34,724 bases of DNA from Hyphomicrobium sp. (GCF_019744875.1 NZ_JAIETU010000014.1:1-34724); one strand, 5' to 3'; shown: positions 5,456-14,071, counted from the first letter of the stretch. Translations and numbers: made by a program. The notes: generated from the sequence alone by a model not told the origin.

Positions 5456-7786
5456 TCAGGCATCTTCGACCTCCTCGATCGGCCAGTCGGCGGGGTCCTC
5501 GCGCTCCAGACAGGCGCCGGTCATCGGTGACTTGTAGTGCGTCGGGAGGACAGGTTTTCGGGCCCGGGTGATCTCGCCGGTTTCCGGGTCGACCTCCTCG
5601 TCGCCGCACAAGACCATGCCTTCCACGCAGAGATAGCCGAAGCGCGATCGAACCGCGGGATAGCCATAGGGCCGCCCGTCGCGCACGAAGCGGATGTAGC
5701 CCTTGGTGGTGAGGACGCTGATCCGATCACGAATGGTGGATTGGCTGCCCAGTCCCCGCTGGTTCTCGAACGCTTCGCGAAACTGCGTCGAGGTGTAGAG
5801 CTTTCCGCTGGCGGCCTCATCGAGAAGGATCGACAGGATCACGTCGCGTTTTCGGTCCCGCTCGGCGTCGTGCTTTGCGCCGACCTCCTTGCGCACGAGA
5901 CGCTCGTTCATCGGATTGAGCTCGACCCAATCGCCCTTCACCTTGTCGATCAGCTTGCCCGCGAGCGCAGGGCCGTTGCGCAGTTCTATTTCGAGCCTGC
6001 GGACGGTGCTGTCCTCATCGGGCCGGTGCATGAGCAGGCCTGTGGTGTAGAAGCCCCGGAGGGCGCTTGCGCCTGACAGCGCCTGGAACGGATCCTCGGC
6101 GACGAGCTTGCGGTTCATCTTGCGGGTATGGTGCGCGAGGATGACGCCGCACTCGGGCGCCACGGCTTCGCGCAGCGCCTCCACACGGTCCTTCAGGAAG
6201 AACATCATGGCGGTGTTGTCGTTCTCGCCGCCGCCGTCTGGCCCACCGTCAAACAGGTTGCGGATCGGATCGAGGCAGATGATGTCGGGCGCGGCGTCGG
6301 GAAAATGCTGACGGATCGACTCGGCGACGACTGCGAGGCCGCCTTCGTTCAGGATCAGTTTCAGCTTCGGCGTTGCAAACAGATTTCCGCGGGCGGCAGT
6401 GATGACGGCGGGATCAAGCCGGATCGCCTGCATCCGCTCGCGCAGGTAATGGTACTGGATCTCGGCTTGGCAGTAGAACACACGCAGAGGACGGGGCGGC
6501 GTGAAGCCGAGGAAGGGCGCGCCGGCCGCCATGTGCACGAGCAGGCTGATGAGGAAGTCGCTCTTGCCCACCTTGGGCGCGCCGCCAAGTACGAGCAGGC
6601 CGCCTGGCGTCAGCACACGCGGCGCGATGATGTCGGCCGGCATCGGGCTCGTGTCGTCCAACAGGGCGCCCAACGAAAACACCGGGATCGAGGACGGCGC
6701 CGATGTCGCTGTTTGGAGCCGTAGCAACGGCGGGCCGTTCTTCTCGACGTGGCGCGCCCACAGCCGGTCGGCTTCGCGTTTCAGGCGCTCCAGAGGCCAG
6801 GCGGGCCGCAGCATGGCGGCGTTGTACTGACAGATCGCTTCCCAGCCCTCGTCAGGGCTGATCTTGCCCTCGTGGACGAGACGAACGTAATGGCCGATGG
6901 CGGCGCTGGCGCCCGCAAAGCGGGTCCACTCGTCGCCGCCGCCCTCGTGCACGGGCGTCGTCAGGACATCGTCGAGCGAGGGCTTGCCAGGCGCTTCAAC
7001 AGGATCGCGGCCAGAGCCTGCAAACAGCGGCATGGCGTCGACGAGGTCGGCGAAATCGCGCAGCTCGAATTCCACAGCCGGCCGATGTTCGAGGATCGTG
7101 ACGATTCGCTGGAAACCGCCCTTGTGATAGACGCTGCCGGCGACCCGAATCGGCTGGTGCGCCGAGCGAAAATGCGAGTCGCCGCCGACCTTGAAGGCGA
7201 TGTCGCCGCGCAGCCGACACAGCCTCGCCAGATCTTCGCCCGTCGCCGGCTCGCTCAGCCGCCACCAGGCGTGCAGCTTCATCGCGCCCTCGGCCGTACG
7301 CCCGCCGCTCTCGACGAGCAGCGTCGGGAATCCAAGATGCTGGATGAGGTGACGCAGCTTGGCGTTGATGTCGCCGGCGTCGAGATCGACCACGATCGCC
7401 TGCATCTGCATAACGTCCGCCGCGCGGGCCTGACCGCTTTCGGCGACCGTGCCGGGGATCACATAGACGGCGGCGCCCTCACGCCAGGCCCATGCGGCGA
7501 AGGTGGCGAGCTTGTCCCTCGCCCCCACATCGGCGTCGATCCAGATGTTGTGCGGCTTGCCGTTGAAGCCCTGCCCCTTGTCGATGAACCCGCGCACGGG
7601 GATCAGGCCGTCGCAATAGCCGAAGACGACATCGAGGAACGTGGCGATCTGCTCGCGGTCCGGCTCGACGCCGAAAGGGTCTTCGATCGGCGCCGCGTCG
7701 TTGAAATCGCGCCACGGGTTGAAGTGGATGATTTCGCCCGTGGGGATCTCTTCGCTATGAAGGTTATCGTCGCGCTCGTCCGTCAT
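5456..7786 (-). CDS. Primase-helicase fusion replication protein
   Basis: This 776-aa protein starts MTDERDDNLHSEEIP at an ATG overlapping the nuclease stop. The reading frame continues upstream, but those residues are the shadow of the nuclease gene. Residues about 60-250 look like an archaeo-eukaryotic-type primase: VVDLDAGD (132-139) gives the paired aspartates, KLHAWWRL holds H172, and QPIRVAGSVYHKGG follows. Residues about 395-600 form a RecA-like helicase domain with Walker A GAPKVGKSD (402-410) and Walker B DIICLDP near 501-507. The C-terminal part is a probable winged-helix domain with STQFREAFENQRGLG. It would prime and unwind DNA at the element's origin. The direct neighbour repeats support an origin. 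The primase assignment is by motif only and is the weaker half of the call. Confidence 0.75.
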   Translation of the reverse strand: MTDERDDNLHSEEIPTGEIIHFNPWRDFNDAAPIEDPFGVEPDREQIATFLDVVFGYCDGLIPVRGFIDKGQGFNGKPHNIWIDADVGARDKLATFAAWAWREGAAVYVIPGTVAESGQARAADVMQMQAIVVDLDAGDINAKLRHLIQHLGFPTLLVESGGRTAEGAMKLHAWWRLSEPATGEDLARLCRLRGDIAFKVGGDSHFRSAHQPIRVAGSVYHKGGFQRIVTILEHRPAVEFELRDFADLVDAMPLFAGSGRDPVEAPGKPSLDDVLTTPVHEGGGDEWTRFAGASAAIGHYVRLVHEGKISPDEGWEAICQYNAAMLRPAWPLERLKREADRLWARHVEKNGPPLLRLQTATSAPSSIPVFSLGALLDDTSPMPADIIAPRVLTPGGLLVLGGAPKVGKSDFLISLLVHMAAGAPFLGFTPPRPLRVFYCQAEIQYHYLRERMQAIRLDPAVITAARGNLFATPKLKLILNEGGLAVVAESIRQHFPDAAPDIICLDPIRNLFDGGPDGGGENDNTAMMFFLKDRVEALREAVAPECGVILAHHTRKMNRKLVAEDPFQALSGASALRGFYTTGLLMHRPDEDSTVRRLEIELRNGPALAGKLIDKVKGDWVELNPMNERLVRKEVGAKHDAERDRKRDVILSILLDEAASGKLYTSTQFREAFENQRGLGSQSTIRDRISVLTTKGYIRFVRDGRPYGYPAVRSRFGYLCVEGMVLCGDEEVDPETGEITRARKPVLPTHYKSPMTGACLEREDPADWPIEEVEDA

Positions 7787-8550
7787 TGCGGCAGATCCCA
7801 GCAGCGGTTCGCCCAGGAGCACATGCGGCATTCGAAGAAGTCGGCGCTCGTCGCGATGCGCGGCAGCAACTCGCCCGCGTCCATGGCCTGAAGGATCCGC
7901 ACGCCGCGGTCCGAAATGCGCTGCGCGAGATCGGCGTCGAAGGGGACGAGCTCGTGGTGGAGCTCGGCGGTGTCCTTGTTGATGGCGGTGAAGAGCGCGG
8001 GATTGCTCGCGAGCCCTGGAATGCTCGCGTCCATGTAGGCCTGGTAGAGCGCGATCTGCGCGGCGTAGACGGGCTTCGATTTGGCGACGCCGTCCTTCAC
8101 GCAGGCGCGCCAGTTCTTGGCGTTCATCGTCTTGCATTCCCACAGCGCGGGGCATGCAAGACCGAGATCATCGGGACCCGCGGCGATGATCCCGTCCACA
8201 TGACCGCGGATGCGCCCGCGCGCGACTTCGAACCCGAACTGGCCCCCGTCGGGGCGATTGCCCTTGCGGGTATAGAGGTCGACGCCTGCCGCGCGCAGCC
8301 ACGCGACAGCCAGATCTTCGAGTGCGTGGCCGATGGCGAAGATACGAAGCGTCTGGCCGTTGAAGTCGCGGCCCTCGTCCTTCGGCGCCCCCGTGAACTC
8401 GAATTGCAGCGCCCGCTCGCAAGGATGCCCGAGGCGCGAGCCGCCGAGATAGTCGCGCGGCGACCGCACCGCGTTTTCGGCAGTAAGGGCGGCGTCGATG
8501 ACAGCGTTCAGCACGTCGGCGAACTTCGGAGTGTGATTATAGTCGAGCAT
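7783..8550 (-). CDS. PD-(D/E)XK nuclease with probable Fe-S cluster (Cas4/RecB-like)
   Basis: This 255-aa protein carries the RecB-family nuclease motifs in order: GHALED (H75, E78), GHVDG (D119), LWECKT (E138, K140) and AAQIALYQAY (Q165). One cysteine near the N-terminus (C44 in HPCERAL) and three near the end (C241, C244, C250) fit the four-cysteine Fe-S arrangement of Cas4 and AddB. It would resect DNA ends. Near a Sak4-like ATPase and an SSB-like protein, it probably supplies the exonuclease of a phage recombination set. No Cas genes or repeats are nearby, so CRISPR adaptation is not implied. The start overlaps the DUF6511 stop in an ATGA arrangement. Confidence 0.85.
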   Translation of the reverse strand: MLDYNHTPKFADVLNAVIDAALTAENAVRSPRDYLGGSRLGHPCERALQFEFTGAPKDEGRDFNGQTLRIFAIGHALEDLAVAWLRAAGVDLYTRKGNRPDGGQFGFEVARGRIRGHVDGIIAAGPDDLGLACPALWECKTMNAKNWRACVKDGVAKSKPVYAAQIALYQAYMDASIPGLASNPALFTAINKDTAELHHELVPFDADLAQRISDRGVRILQAMDAGELLPRIATSADFFECRMCSWANRCWDLPQ

Positions 8551-8969
8551 CAGAACGGAACCTCCGGCGAGTGATTGGGCTGCGCGGCGGCGATGTCGGC
8601 CATGGCGTCCTGAAAACCACCAACAGCGACTTCGATGAGCGTGAGAACCTGATGCTCGCTGAGGTCGATCAACCGCGTCTGCCAGCCGATCTCCTCCATG
8701 ATCTCGGCGACCCGCTTCATGGCGGCGCGGATGGCCGCCTTCTCATGTTCGGTGAGGTCAACCATGGCTGACGACCTCCGCGCCCGTTGCGAGAAGAAGC
8801 GCTGACAGCGCATCGAGCAGAACCAGACAGACGGCCCGAGCCGAAGCGGCCGAAGCGGATCGCGCCATCCAAAGCCACGGGCGGGGCGCCGGCACACGGC
8901 GCACAGCGTTCCGCGCGGATGCCAGAGGCGCAGCCGGTGCGCGGCCGTCATGGGTGTGAATGCGTTCAT
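8550..8969 (-). CDS. DUF6511 family protein with cysteine pairs
   Basis: This 139-aa protein has CAVC (C23, C26), RGFGWRDP, then WFCSMRCQRFF (C51, C55), which together resemble a small zinc finger. Residues 69-139 start MVDLTEHEKAAIRAAMK and include HQVLTLIEVAVGGFQDAM. This matches the DUF6511 family of alphaproteobacterial phage regions, recalled rather than searched. The two halves could be separate units, since an internal ATG at residue 69 could start the second half alone. Function is unknown; zinc and nucleic-acid binding are inference. It lies three bases downstream of the helicase stop and overlaps the nuclease start. Confidence 0.75.
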   Translation of the reverse strand: MNAFTPMTAAHRLRLWHPRGTLCAVCRRPARGFGWRDPLRPLRLGPSVWFCSMRCQRFFSQRARRSSAMVDLTEHEKAAIRAAMKRVAEIMEEIGWQTRLIDLSEHQVLTLIEVAVGGFQDAMADIAAAQPNHSPEVPF

Positions 8970-8972
8970 GGC

Positions 8973-10664
8973 TCATGCCGCCCTCCGTTGCGGCCCGGAC
9001 GCCGATTCGAGAAGCTGGCGGATGGCGCGCTTGTTGAAGCCAAAGGTCATGAGCGCCGAGGCGTGGTAGCGCGTGAGGCCGAAGTCGTGGCGGCATTCGG
9101 GCGGCAGGTACTGGAGCTGCTTCTCGGTTGGCGGCTGGCGCAGCCAGCCCTTGGTCTTGAAGGCGCTCTCGTCGCTCTCGTGGGTGTTGAGCCAGTCGTC
9201 GACCTGCGCCAGGCACACGGTCCGCTCGCCCACGCCCAGAAGATGCGGGCGCTCGCCCTTGGCGCCGCCGACCGCGTACCAGACGCCGTCGAGCCAGAAG
9301 ACGCCGCCCCAGGCGGTAAACCCGGCGGCCATCAGCGCGTCGTCGGCGCCGAACAGATCGACCCACGCGAAGCTGGAGCGCTTCAGAAGATCGATCTCGG
9401 TCATGATGAAACCCGCGAGTGGAGCGCCGCCGCTGCTCTCGTCCGCGTTCCCGACGTCGCGCGAAAACGCCTCGCCGCAGAGCGGGCATTCCGTTGCGGC
9501 CAGCGGGATCACCGCCTCGCAAGCCGGACAGCACTTGGTGGGCGCATCGCCGGCGGTGGTCTGGCCGTCGAGGTCGACGTCCTGTTCCAGCGTGCCGTGA
9601 ATGAGGCTCGACGTTCCGAAGTCCAGCACCACGCAGTCCGTCTTCACGACGCCGGGATGTTCTTGCGGGTCGACGGTGCGCAGACCGCGTCCCACCATCT
9701 GGATCATGGTGGATTTGTAGGAGGATGGACGCAGCAGCACGACGCAGGAGGTCGGCGGATGATCCCAGCCTTCGGTCAGCACAGCCACATTGACGATGAC
9801 GCGGGTTTCGCCGGCGGCATAGGACGCGAGAATGGATTTGCGGGTCTCTGACGCCAGCTCGCCATGGATCAGCGCGGCGGCGATGCCCGCCGTCCTGAAC
9901 GCCTCGGTTACATGTTCAGCGTGCGCGACGGTCGAACAGAACACGACGCTCTGCCGATCGCCGGCCTTTTCCGTCCAGTGGCGGATCACCTCGTCGGTGA
10001 CGGGCGCGCGGTCCATGATCCCCGCGACCTCGTTCATGTCGAAATCCGACAACGTCTTTCGAACCGACCGCAGTTCGTCCTGCACGCCGAGGTCGATGAC
10101 GAAGGTTCGCGGCGGCACGAGGTGCCCCGAGGCGATCAGCTCGCCGAGCCGTACCTGGTCGGCGACATTGTCGAAGATCTCCCGCAAGCCCTTATTGTCG
10201 CCACGGTTCGGCGTGGCGGTGACGCCGAATATTTTCGCGTGCGGATTGTTCTGAAGCGTTCGATCAATGATCCGCCGATAGCTTTCGGCAATTGCGTGAT
10301 GCGCCTCGTCGATGACCAGCAGATCAAGGCGCGGCATGTCAGCAAGGTTTGATGCGCGCGCCAGCGTCGGCGCCATGGCGAATGTGACGTGGCCGCGCCA
10401 CGACTTCTCGGCAGCGTCGACCACAGATGTGGCGATCCCCGGCGCGACCCGCTTGAACTTCGCGCGATTTTGCGCGGTGAGCTCGTCGCGATGCGCCAGG
10501 ATGCAGACCTTGGCGTCGTCGTCGCCGATCATCTCGGCGGTAACCGCCGAGAGCATGATGGTCTTGCCCGCGCCGGTGGGCGCCACGCCCAGCGTATTGC
10601 CGCGGGCGGCGAGCGCAGCGACGCTGCGTTCGACGAATGTTTTCTGGCGGGGGCGCAGGCGCAT
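8973..10664 (-). CDS. DEAD/DEAH-box helicase (superfamily 2), phage replication type
   Basis: This 563-aa protein has APTGAGKT (residues 28-35) as Walker A and LLVIDEAHH (115-123) as the DEAH box. TATPNRGD is motif III, and MIQMVGRGLR is motif VI in the second RecA-like domain. After the helicase core lies a four-cysteine zinc ribbon, CCPAC followed by CPLCGEAF, near residues 385-410. A tail domain follows, probably shared with DNA-repair-type UvsW-like helicases. It would melt DNA or branch-migrate junctions. AAGGGAG lies upstream of ATG 10664. The gene sits 12 bases after the SSB-like gene, and context with recombination genes favours a role in replication restart. Confidence 0.85.
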   Translation of the reverse strand: MRLRPRQKTFVERSVAALAARGNTLGVAPTGAGKTIMLSAVTAEMIGDDDAKVCILAHRDELTAQNRAKFKRVAPGIATSVVDAAEKSWRGHVTFAMAPTLARASNLADMPRLDLLVIDEAHHAIAESYRRIIDRTLQNNPHAKIFGVTATPNRGDNKGLREIFDNVADQVRLGELIASGHLVPPRTFVIDLGVQDELRSVRKTLSDFDMNEVAGIMDRAPVTDEVIRHWTEKAGDRQSVVFCSTVAHAEHVTEAFRTAGIAAALIHGELASETRKSILASYAAGETRVIVNVAVLTEGWDHPPTSCVVLLRPSSYKSTMIQMVGRGLRTVDPQEHPGVVKTDCVVLDFGTSSLIHGTLEQDVDLDGQTTAGDAPTKCCPACEAVIPLAATECPLCGEAFSRDVGNADESSGGAPLAGFIMTEIDLLKRSSFAWVDLFGADDALMAAGFTAWGGVFWLDGVWYAVGGAKGERPHLLGVGERTVCLAQVDDWLNTHESDESAFKTKGWLRQPPTEKQLQYLPPECRHDFGLTRYHASALMTFGFNKRAIRQLLESASGPQRRAA

Positions 10665-10676
10665 CCGCGTTCTCCC

Positions 10677-11324
10677 TTATTGAGCCCAGCTCGGCCGCCC
10701 GGGGGCCGGTGGCGCGGGATGGGCCTGCTGGGGGCGGGGCGCAGCCGGAAATGCAGAGGGCTGCCCGAGCGTGGCGTTGCCCTGCGGCGGCGCATATGCC
10801 ACCGCTGCCGTTGAATGGGCTGTGCCCGCGCCCATCAGCGCGGCGTAGTCACGATGGTCGGGCGTCACGGCGCCGCGCACCTCGTTCTTGTCGTCGCCGT
10901 TGGTGTCCTGGCCGATGTCGATCCGCGCGACGAATTCGAGTCCGTCGAGTTCGCTGAAGCCGCTGATGCGCCGGCGCGCCTGCGCCTCGGGCGAATTGTC
11001 CTTGTCGGAAATCCCGCGCGCCGAGTTCAGGATGCCGCGGATGAGCCCGCGGCCCATGTTGGCCCAGTCAGGACCCTTCGGGCTGTAGAGGCCAATCAGC
11101 GACCAGATCTTGCGGCGCGCATAGGGTCCTTCCAGCACCGTGAATTCGGCGTCGAGGTAGACGGAGCCCGTCGCGCCGCGCTTGGCGTAACCGCCAGTCC
11201 AGCCCTGCGCGGGGTCGTCGAAACCGCCGGGACGGATGGTCAGGCGCACCTTGGCCAGCGTGCCTTTCGGAATGACGTTGGAGTTGGACTGGGCAGAATT
11301 GAAGTCGTTCCAGAGTCCGGACAT
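10677..11324 (-). CDS. Probable phage single-strand DNA-binding protein
   Basis: This 215-aa protein starts MSGLWNDFNSAQSNSNVIPK. AAAGGAG lies nine bases upstream of the chosen ATG. The core to about residue 150 is beta-rich, with GTLAKVRLTIRPGGFDD and YLDAEFTVLEGPYARRKIW. The last 40 residues are Pro/Ala-rich and flexible, ending in PGRPSWAQ. That layout is typical of single-strand DNA-binding proteins, whose tails contact partners, although this tail is not acidic. The neighbours, a Sak4-like ATPase upstream and a helicase downstream, support the call. No recognised family name is claimed. The true alternative is an uncharacterised phage protein of the same operon. Confidence 0.55.
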   Translation of the reverse strand: MSGLWNDFNSAQSNSNVIPKGTLAKVRLTIRPGGFDDPAQGWTGGYAKRGATGSVYLDAEFTVLEGPYARRKIWSLIGLYSPKGPDWANMGRGLIRGILNSARGISDKDNSPEAQARRRISGFSELDGLEFVARIDIGQDTNGDDKNEVRGAVTPDHRDYAALMGAGTAHSTAAVAYAPPQGNATLGQPSAFPAAPRPQQAHPAPPAPGRPSWAQ

Positions 11325-11425
11325 GGCGGGGCTCCTTTCAGGTTGAGGGTGAAACGCGCAGCGGCGTCGATACGGGAAAGCCAACCCGCTGACCGGATCG
11401 GGACACCGGTGGCGGCGAGGTTCGC

Positions 11426-12301
11426 TCAGCCATGGCCGGGCTCCTGCGCGGGGGCGGGATCGGCCGGGATCCTCGGAGGCCAGATCAGGCGTTCGGAGGC
11501 AGGCGCCGCAGGGCTCTGGATCTTCTCCATCAGCCGGCCGAGATGCGGGGGCTCGACCAGGTCGAGACGGCCGGAGCGATCCTTGGCCGGAAAGCCCCAG
11601 CGGTTCAGCGTTTGGCAGACGAAGGCGCGCTGCGGCTGGGCATTCGCATCGGGGATGTCGGCCATGGTGATGACCTGATCGACGATGCCGGGCAGTTCGA
11701 GCCCGGTCTTCGAACCATCAATCTGCGGCGACCAGACCTTGCGATTGAAGTCATCGAGCTTCTCGTCGAGGATCCCGACGAACCAGACATGCTTGCCGCG
11801 CGTGTGCTGGAGATGGGTCAGCCAGGCGATCATCTCGCGGCCGTGCAGCCCGTAGGCGCCGCGGATGTCGGCCTTGCCGGTCTTGTCAGAGAAGGCCTCA
11901 GGCTGGCCGCGGCACCACTGGAAGCAGAGCCGCCCGGCGACGGTGATCGAGTCGATGAAGATGGTTTCGTACTTCGCGATCACCGCCGGATCGCCGTAGC
12001 GCCCGCAGACCTCATCGAAATGCGCCTGGCTGTAGGGTTGGTCCTCGCGCAGCGCCGGGTTCGGCCCGCCGATAAATACCGCGAAATCACGGCACTCCTT
12101 CCAGGTGCGAGGGCGCAGCGTGTCGCCCTCCCAGCCTTCAACCGCGAGGTCGCCGGCCTCGAGATCCATGAAGAGGGTCGTCGAGGCGTTCAGCGTCCAT
12201 AACAGGCTCGTCTTGCCGATGCCTGACTTGCCGAAGATGCAGCCCTTGATGCCCTTGTGCTGTGCGAGGCGCTCGTCCGCGCTGATGATGGGAAGGGCCA
12301 T
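11426..12301 (-). CDS. AAA_24/Sak4-like RecA-fold ATPase
   Basis: This 291-aa protein starts at ATG 12301, with GGAGGG six bases upstream and a TGATG overlap with the previous gene's stop. CIFGKSGIGKTSLLW has the Walker A at residues 24-32. ETIFIDSIT near 112-120 gives the Walker B aspartate (D117). KHVWFVGILDEKLDD and LPGIVDQVITM complete a RecA-like core. This is the pattern of phage nucleotide-binding AAA_24 proteins, including Sak4 single-strand annealing recombinases. With the nuclease and SSB-like protein it would form a recombination set. The annealing role is inferred from context, and the ATPase fold is well supported. Confidence 0.75.
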   Translation of the reverse strand: MALPIISADERLAQHKGIKGCIFGKSGIGKTSLLWTLNASTTLFMDLEAGDLAVEGWEGDTLRPRTWKECRDFAVFIGGPNPALREDQPYSQAHFDEVCGRYGDPAVIAKYETIFIDSITVAGRLCFQWCRGQPEAFSDKTGKADIRGAYGLHGREMIAWLTHLQHTRGKHVWFVGILDEKLDDFNRKVWSPQIDGSKTGLELPGIVDQVITMADIPDANAQPQRAFVCQTLNRWGFPAKDRSGRLDLVEPPHLGRLMEKIQSPAAPASERLIWPPRIPADPAPAQEPGHG

Positions 12302-12636
12302 CACTTGCCCTCCATCTTCAGCACCGCCGGCGCTGCGTGTTCGGCGCCAATGCGCCCCGCCTCGCGGGCAAGCTTGTAGAGCCGCTGGAGCGCGGCGGCG
12401 CGGCGGTAGGCGGCCGAGCTATCCCGCTCCGCCTCCACGATCGCAAAGGCGATCTCGTCGACGGTCGCCTCGACGACCGGCAGCGGCGCGCGCGGCTCGT
12501 CACCGAAGCGCTGCGGGAAGCCTATGGTCTCGGGGAGGTCTTCGAGGCCGTAATTCGTCGCGCGAAGGCGGGTGATGGCGTCCAGCTGGTCCGGCATGGC
12601 TTGTCTCCATGAGATGATGTGGTCGAGGAGGCCCAT
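12301..12636 (-). CDS. Small protein upstream of the Sak4-like gene
   Basis: This 111-aa helical protein starts MGLLDHIISWRQAMPDQLDA and ends in VLKMEGK. Residues 45-75 are acidic and predicted helical, followed by the Ala/Arg-rich AAYRRAAALQRLYKLAREAG. I used the ATG at 12636, which overlaps the upstream stop as TGATG and has GAGGA six bases before it. A second ATG at 12597 (MPDQLDA) has GGAG seven bases upstream and could be the main start, giving 98 aa. The family was not recognised. The overlaps at both ends suggest translational coupling in the operon. Confidence 0.6.
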   Translation of the reverse strand: MGLLDHIISWRQAMPDQLDAITRLRATNYGLEDLPETIGFPQRFGDEPRAPLPVVEATVDEIAFAIVEAERDSSAAYRRAAALQRLYKLAREAGRIGAEHAAPAVLKMEGK

Positions 12637-12830
12637 CACGCGTCCTCGCGGACGTCGGGCGCGGACTCGGCGACGTAGATCGCCAGTAGCGGCGTCCCGT
12701 CGGCATGGGCGCCGGCGTCCTCGATCTGGTAGTTGCGGTTGGACTCGCAGACCTCGGTCAGCTCCCAGCGCCGGTAGAGACCCGGGAGACGCCTGTAGTC
12801 CTCGAGCGACAGATCGGCAGTGCTGTTCAT
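12636..12830 (-). CDS. Very small operon protein, function unknown
   Basis: This 64-aa protein starts MNSTADLSLEDYRRLPGLYR. The tail SAPDVREDA overlaps the next gene's start in a TGATG arrangement. The charge pattern is mixed, with SNRNYQIEDAG and LLAIYVAES in the second half. No membrane segment or motif is visible. The ribosome-binding site is weak. It is kept because the tight overlap with the next gene and the fit to the operon layout support it. Confidence 0.5.
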   Translation of the reverse strand: MNSTADLSLEDYRRLPGLYRRWELTEVCESNRNYQIEDAGAHADGTPLLAIYVAESAPDVREDA

Positions 12831-12914
12831 GCGTTTCTGCTTTCGATTGGAGGAAAGGCGCTCGGGGCGCTCGAATGGAAAAGGCCACCGCCGGGACCGC
12901 GTCGGGACATCGGC

Positions 12915-13637
12915 TCAGGGGATTTCCTGAAGGGCGTCGCTCAGCCGGCGCATCGCGCGCTGGTACCGCTTGCGGGCTGCGGCCTCCGTCAGGCCCAGTT
13001 CAACGGCCGCCTCGGTCTGAGAGAAGCCCTCGATCGCTACACGGATCACCAGCAGGGCGTCATCGCCGAGCAGCTTCCGTACGGCGCCGTTCAGTCGCGC
13101 GTACCCCGCCGCGCCAATGCCGCTGTCGCCAGTGTCCGCCACCTCGTCGGGATCGGCGCCGCTGGCGAAACGTTCGCGCGCCGTGTCGCGCTGACGCGCG
13201 CGGATCATGTCGCGCTCGATGTTTCTGAGAAGGGTGGCCGCGATCCAGTTGACGTTCTGCAGATCGAGGCTCCGGATTGCCTCGGTGGCGCGGGCGAGGA
13301 TTTCGGAGGCGACCTCTTCGGGGGAGCCGATCCTGCGCCAGATCGACCGGCGCCGGATGGCGTCGAGCCCCGGCCAGAGCGCCAACAGCAACACGGTGAG
13401 AGCGCAGTCGGCCGGGGGGCCGTCGGACTGCGCCGCCTCGATCAGCGTCGTGAGTACGATGTTCTTCTGATCCGGGTTCGCAGCGCCGCGATGCAGCGCA
13501 TCCAGCATGGCGGCTGGATCGCGAAACGCAGCGATGGGATTGCTGGTGCGCCGAAGCGCCTCGAAACTGTGCTGAAACCTGAGGGTGCTCGAGGATTGCA
13601 TGAAGTTGTCGCGGATCTCGTGCCACGCGAAAGACAT
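12915..13637 (-). CDS. RNA polymerase sigma-70-like factor or regulator, phage-associated
   Basis: This 240-aa protein starts MSFAWHEIRDNFMQSSSTLR. Residues 85-160 resemble a sigma region-2 helix set, with ALWPGLDAIRRRSIWRRI and LDLQNVNWIAATLLRNIERD. Residues 200-235 form a region-4-like helix-turn-helix, VIRVAIEGFSQTEAAVELGL followed by TEAAARKRYQRAMRRL. This supports a sigma-like transcription factor that could switch on element genes. It is early in the minus-strand operon, after the zinc-ribbon gene. I am less sure that it binds core polymerase. A plain DNA-binding regulator with the same helix-turn-helix is the alternative. Confidence 0.65.
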   Translation of the reverse strand: MSFAWHEIRDNFMQSSSTLRFQHSFEALRRTSNPIAAFRDPAAMLDALHRGAANPDQKNIVLTTLIEAAQSDGPPADCALTVLLLALWPGLDAIRRRSIWRRIGSPEEVASEILARATEAIRSLDLQNVNWIAATLLRNIERDMIRARQRDTARERFASGADPDEVADTGDSGIGAAGYARLNGAVRKLLGDDALLVIRVAIEGFSQTEAAVELGLTEAAARKRYQRAMRRLSDALQEIP

Positions 13638-13737
13638 CGGACGCCTGCCTTGCGGCCAGGCGTCCGGCGCCTTCTCGTGGCCAGGTCAGGACGTCACGCG
13701 TCTCTGCGATTTCAGGGGGTGGAGGTCGAAGCGCGCC

Positions 13738-13983
13738 TCAGCGCGCAGGGGCGGCCGCGTGGTTCAGCGTTCCGCAGCCGCGGCAGGTGGCTTGAACCGG
13801 GAAGCCGACGAAGTACTCGTGCCCTCGCGCGAAGCGCAGGTGCATCCGGCCGTCACGACAGACGCCGAGCAGCTTGTCACAGCGCGTGCAGCGCCAGTCT
13901 GCGTTGGAGGTAGGGGGCTCGGTAGTCGCGGCGCTGGACCAGCTCGTCTGGGCTGCCTGGCGCGAGGGGAAGGGAGTCGGCAT
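13738..13983 (-). CDS. Com-like zinc-ribbon regulatory protein
   Basis: This 81-aa protein starts MPTPFPSRQAAQTSWSSAAT, with AGAGGAG seven bases upstream. The first 28 residues are a polar linker. Residues 31-73 form a zinc ribbon with two cysteine pairs, C32/C35 and C67/C70. Between them lies RFARGHEYFVGF. The spacing and the RCxxCDKLL start resemble the phage Mu Com protein, which controls translation of the mom modification gene. No mom-like gene is visible here, so the role is open. It is the first gene of the minus-strand operon. Three phased repeats lie just upstream of its start. Confidence 0.6.
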   Translation of the reverse strand: MPTPFPSRQAAQTSWSSAATTEPPTSNADWRCTRCDKLLGVCRDGRMHLRFARGHEYFVGFPVQATCRGCGTLNHAAAPAR

Positions 13984-14028
13984 CGAAGTGCTCCTCTGAT
14001 GTGGAGCCCTTCCAGTAATCAGCGCCTT

Positions 14029-14071
14029 GTTAGACCGTCTCCCTGCGGATGTTAGACCGTTGTTAGACGGA
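14029..14071. repeat. Phased GTTAGACCGT repeats upstream of the zinc-ribbon gene
   Basis: GTTAGACCGT occurs exactly at 14029-14038 and 14051-14060, and GTTAGACGGA at 14062-14071. The starts are 22 and 11 bases apart, so the copies lie on the same face of the helix. They lie 46 to 88 bases upstream of the zinc-ribbon start on its strand. The last copy overlaps the 3' end of the 749-aa gene. An operator or activator site for the operon is a reasonable inference. Confidence 0.6.

Noticed and set aside
6749-7891. Plus-strand open frame of 380 codons
   Set aside because: It is antisense to the primase-helicase gene, whose Walker and primase motifs are clear.
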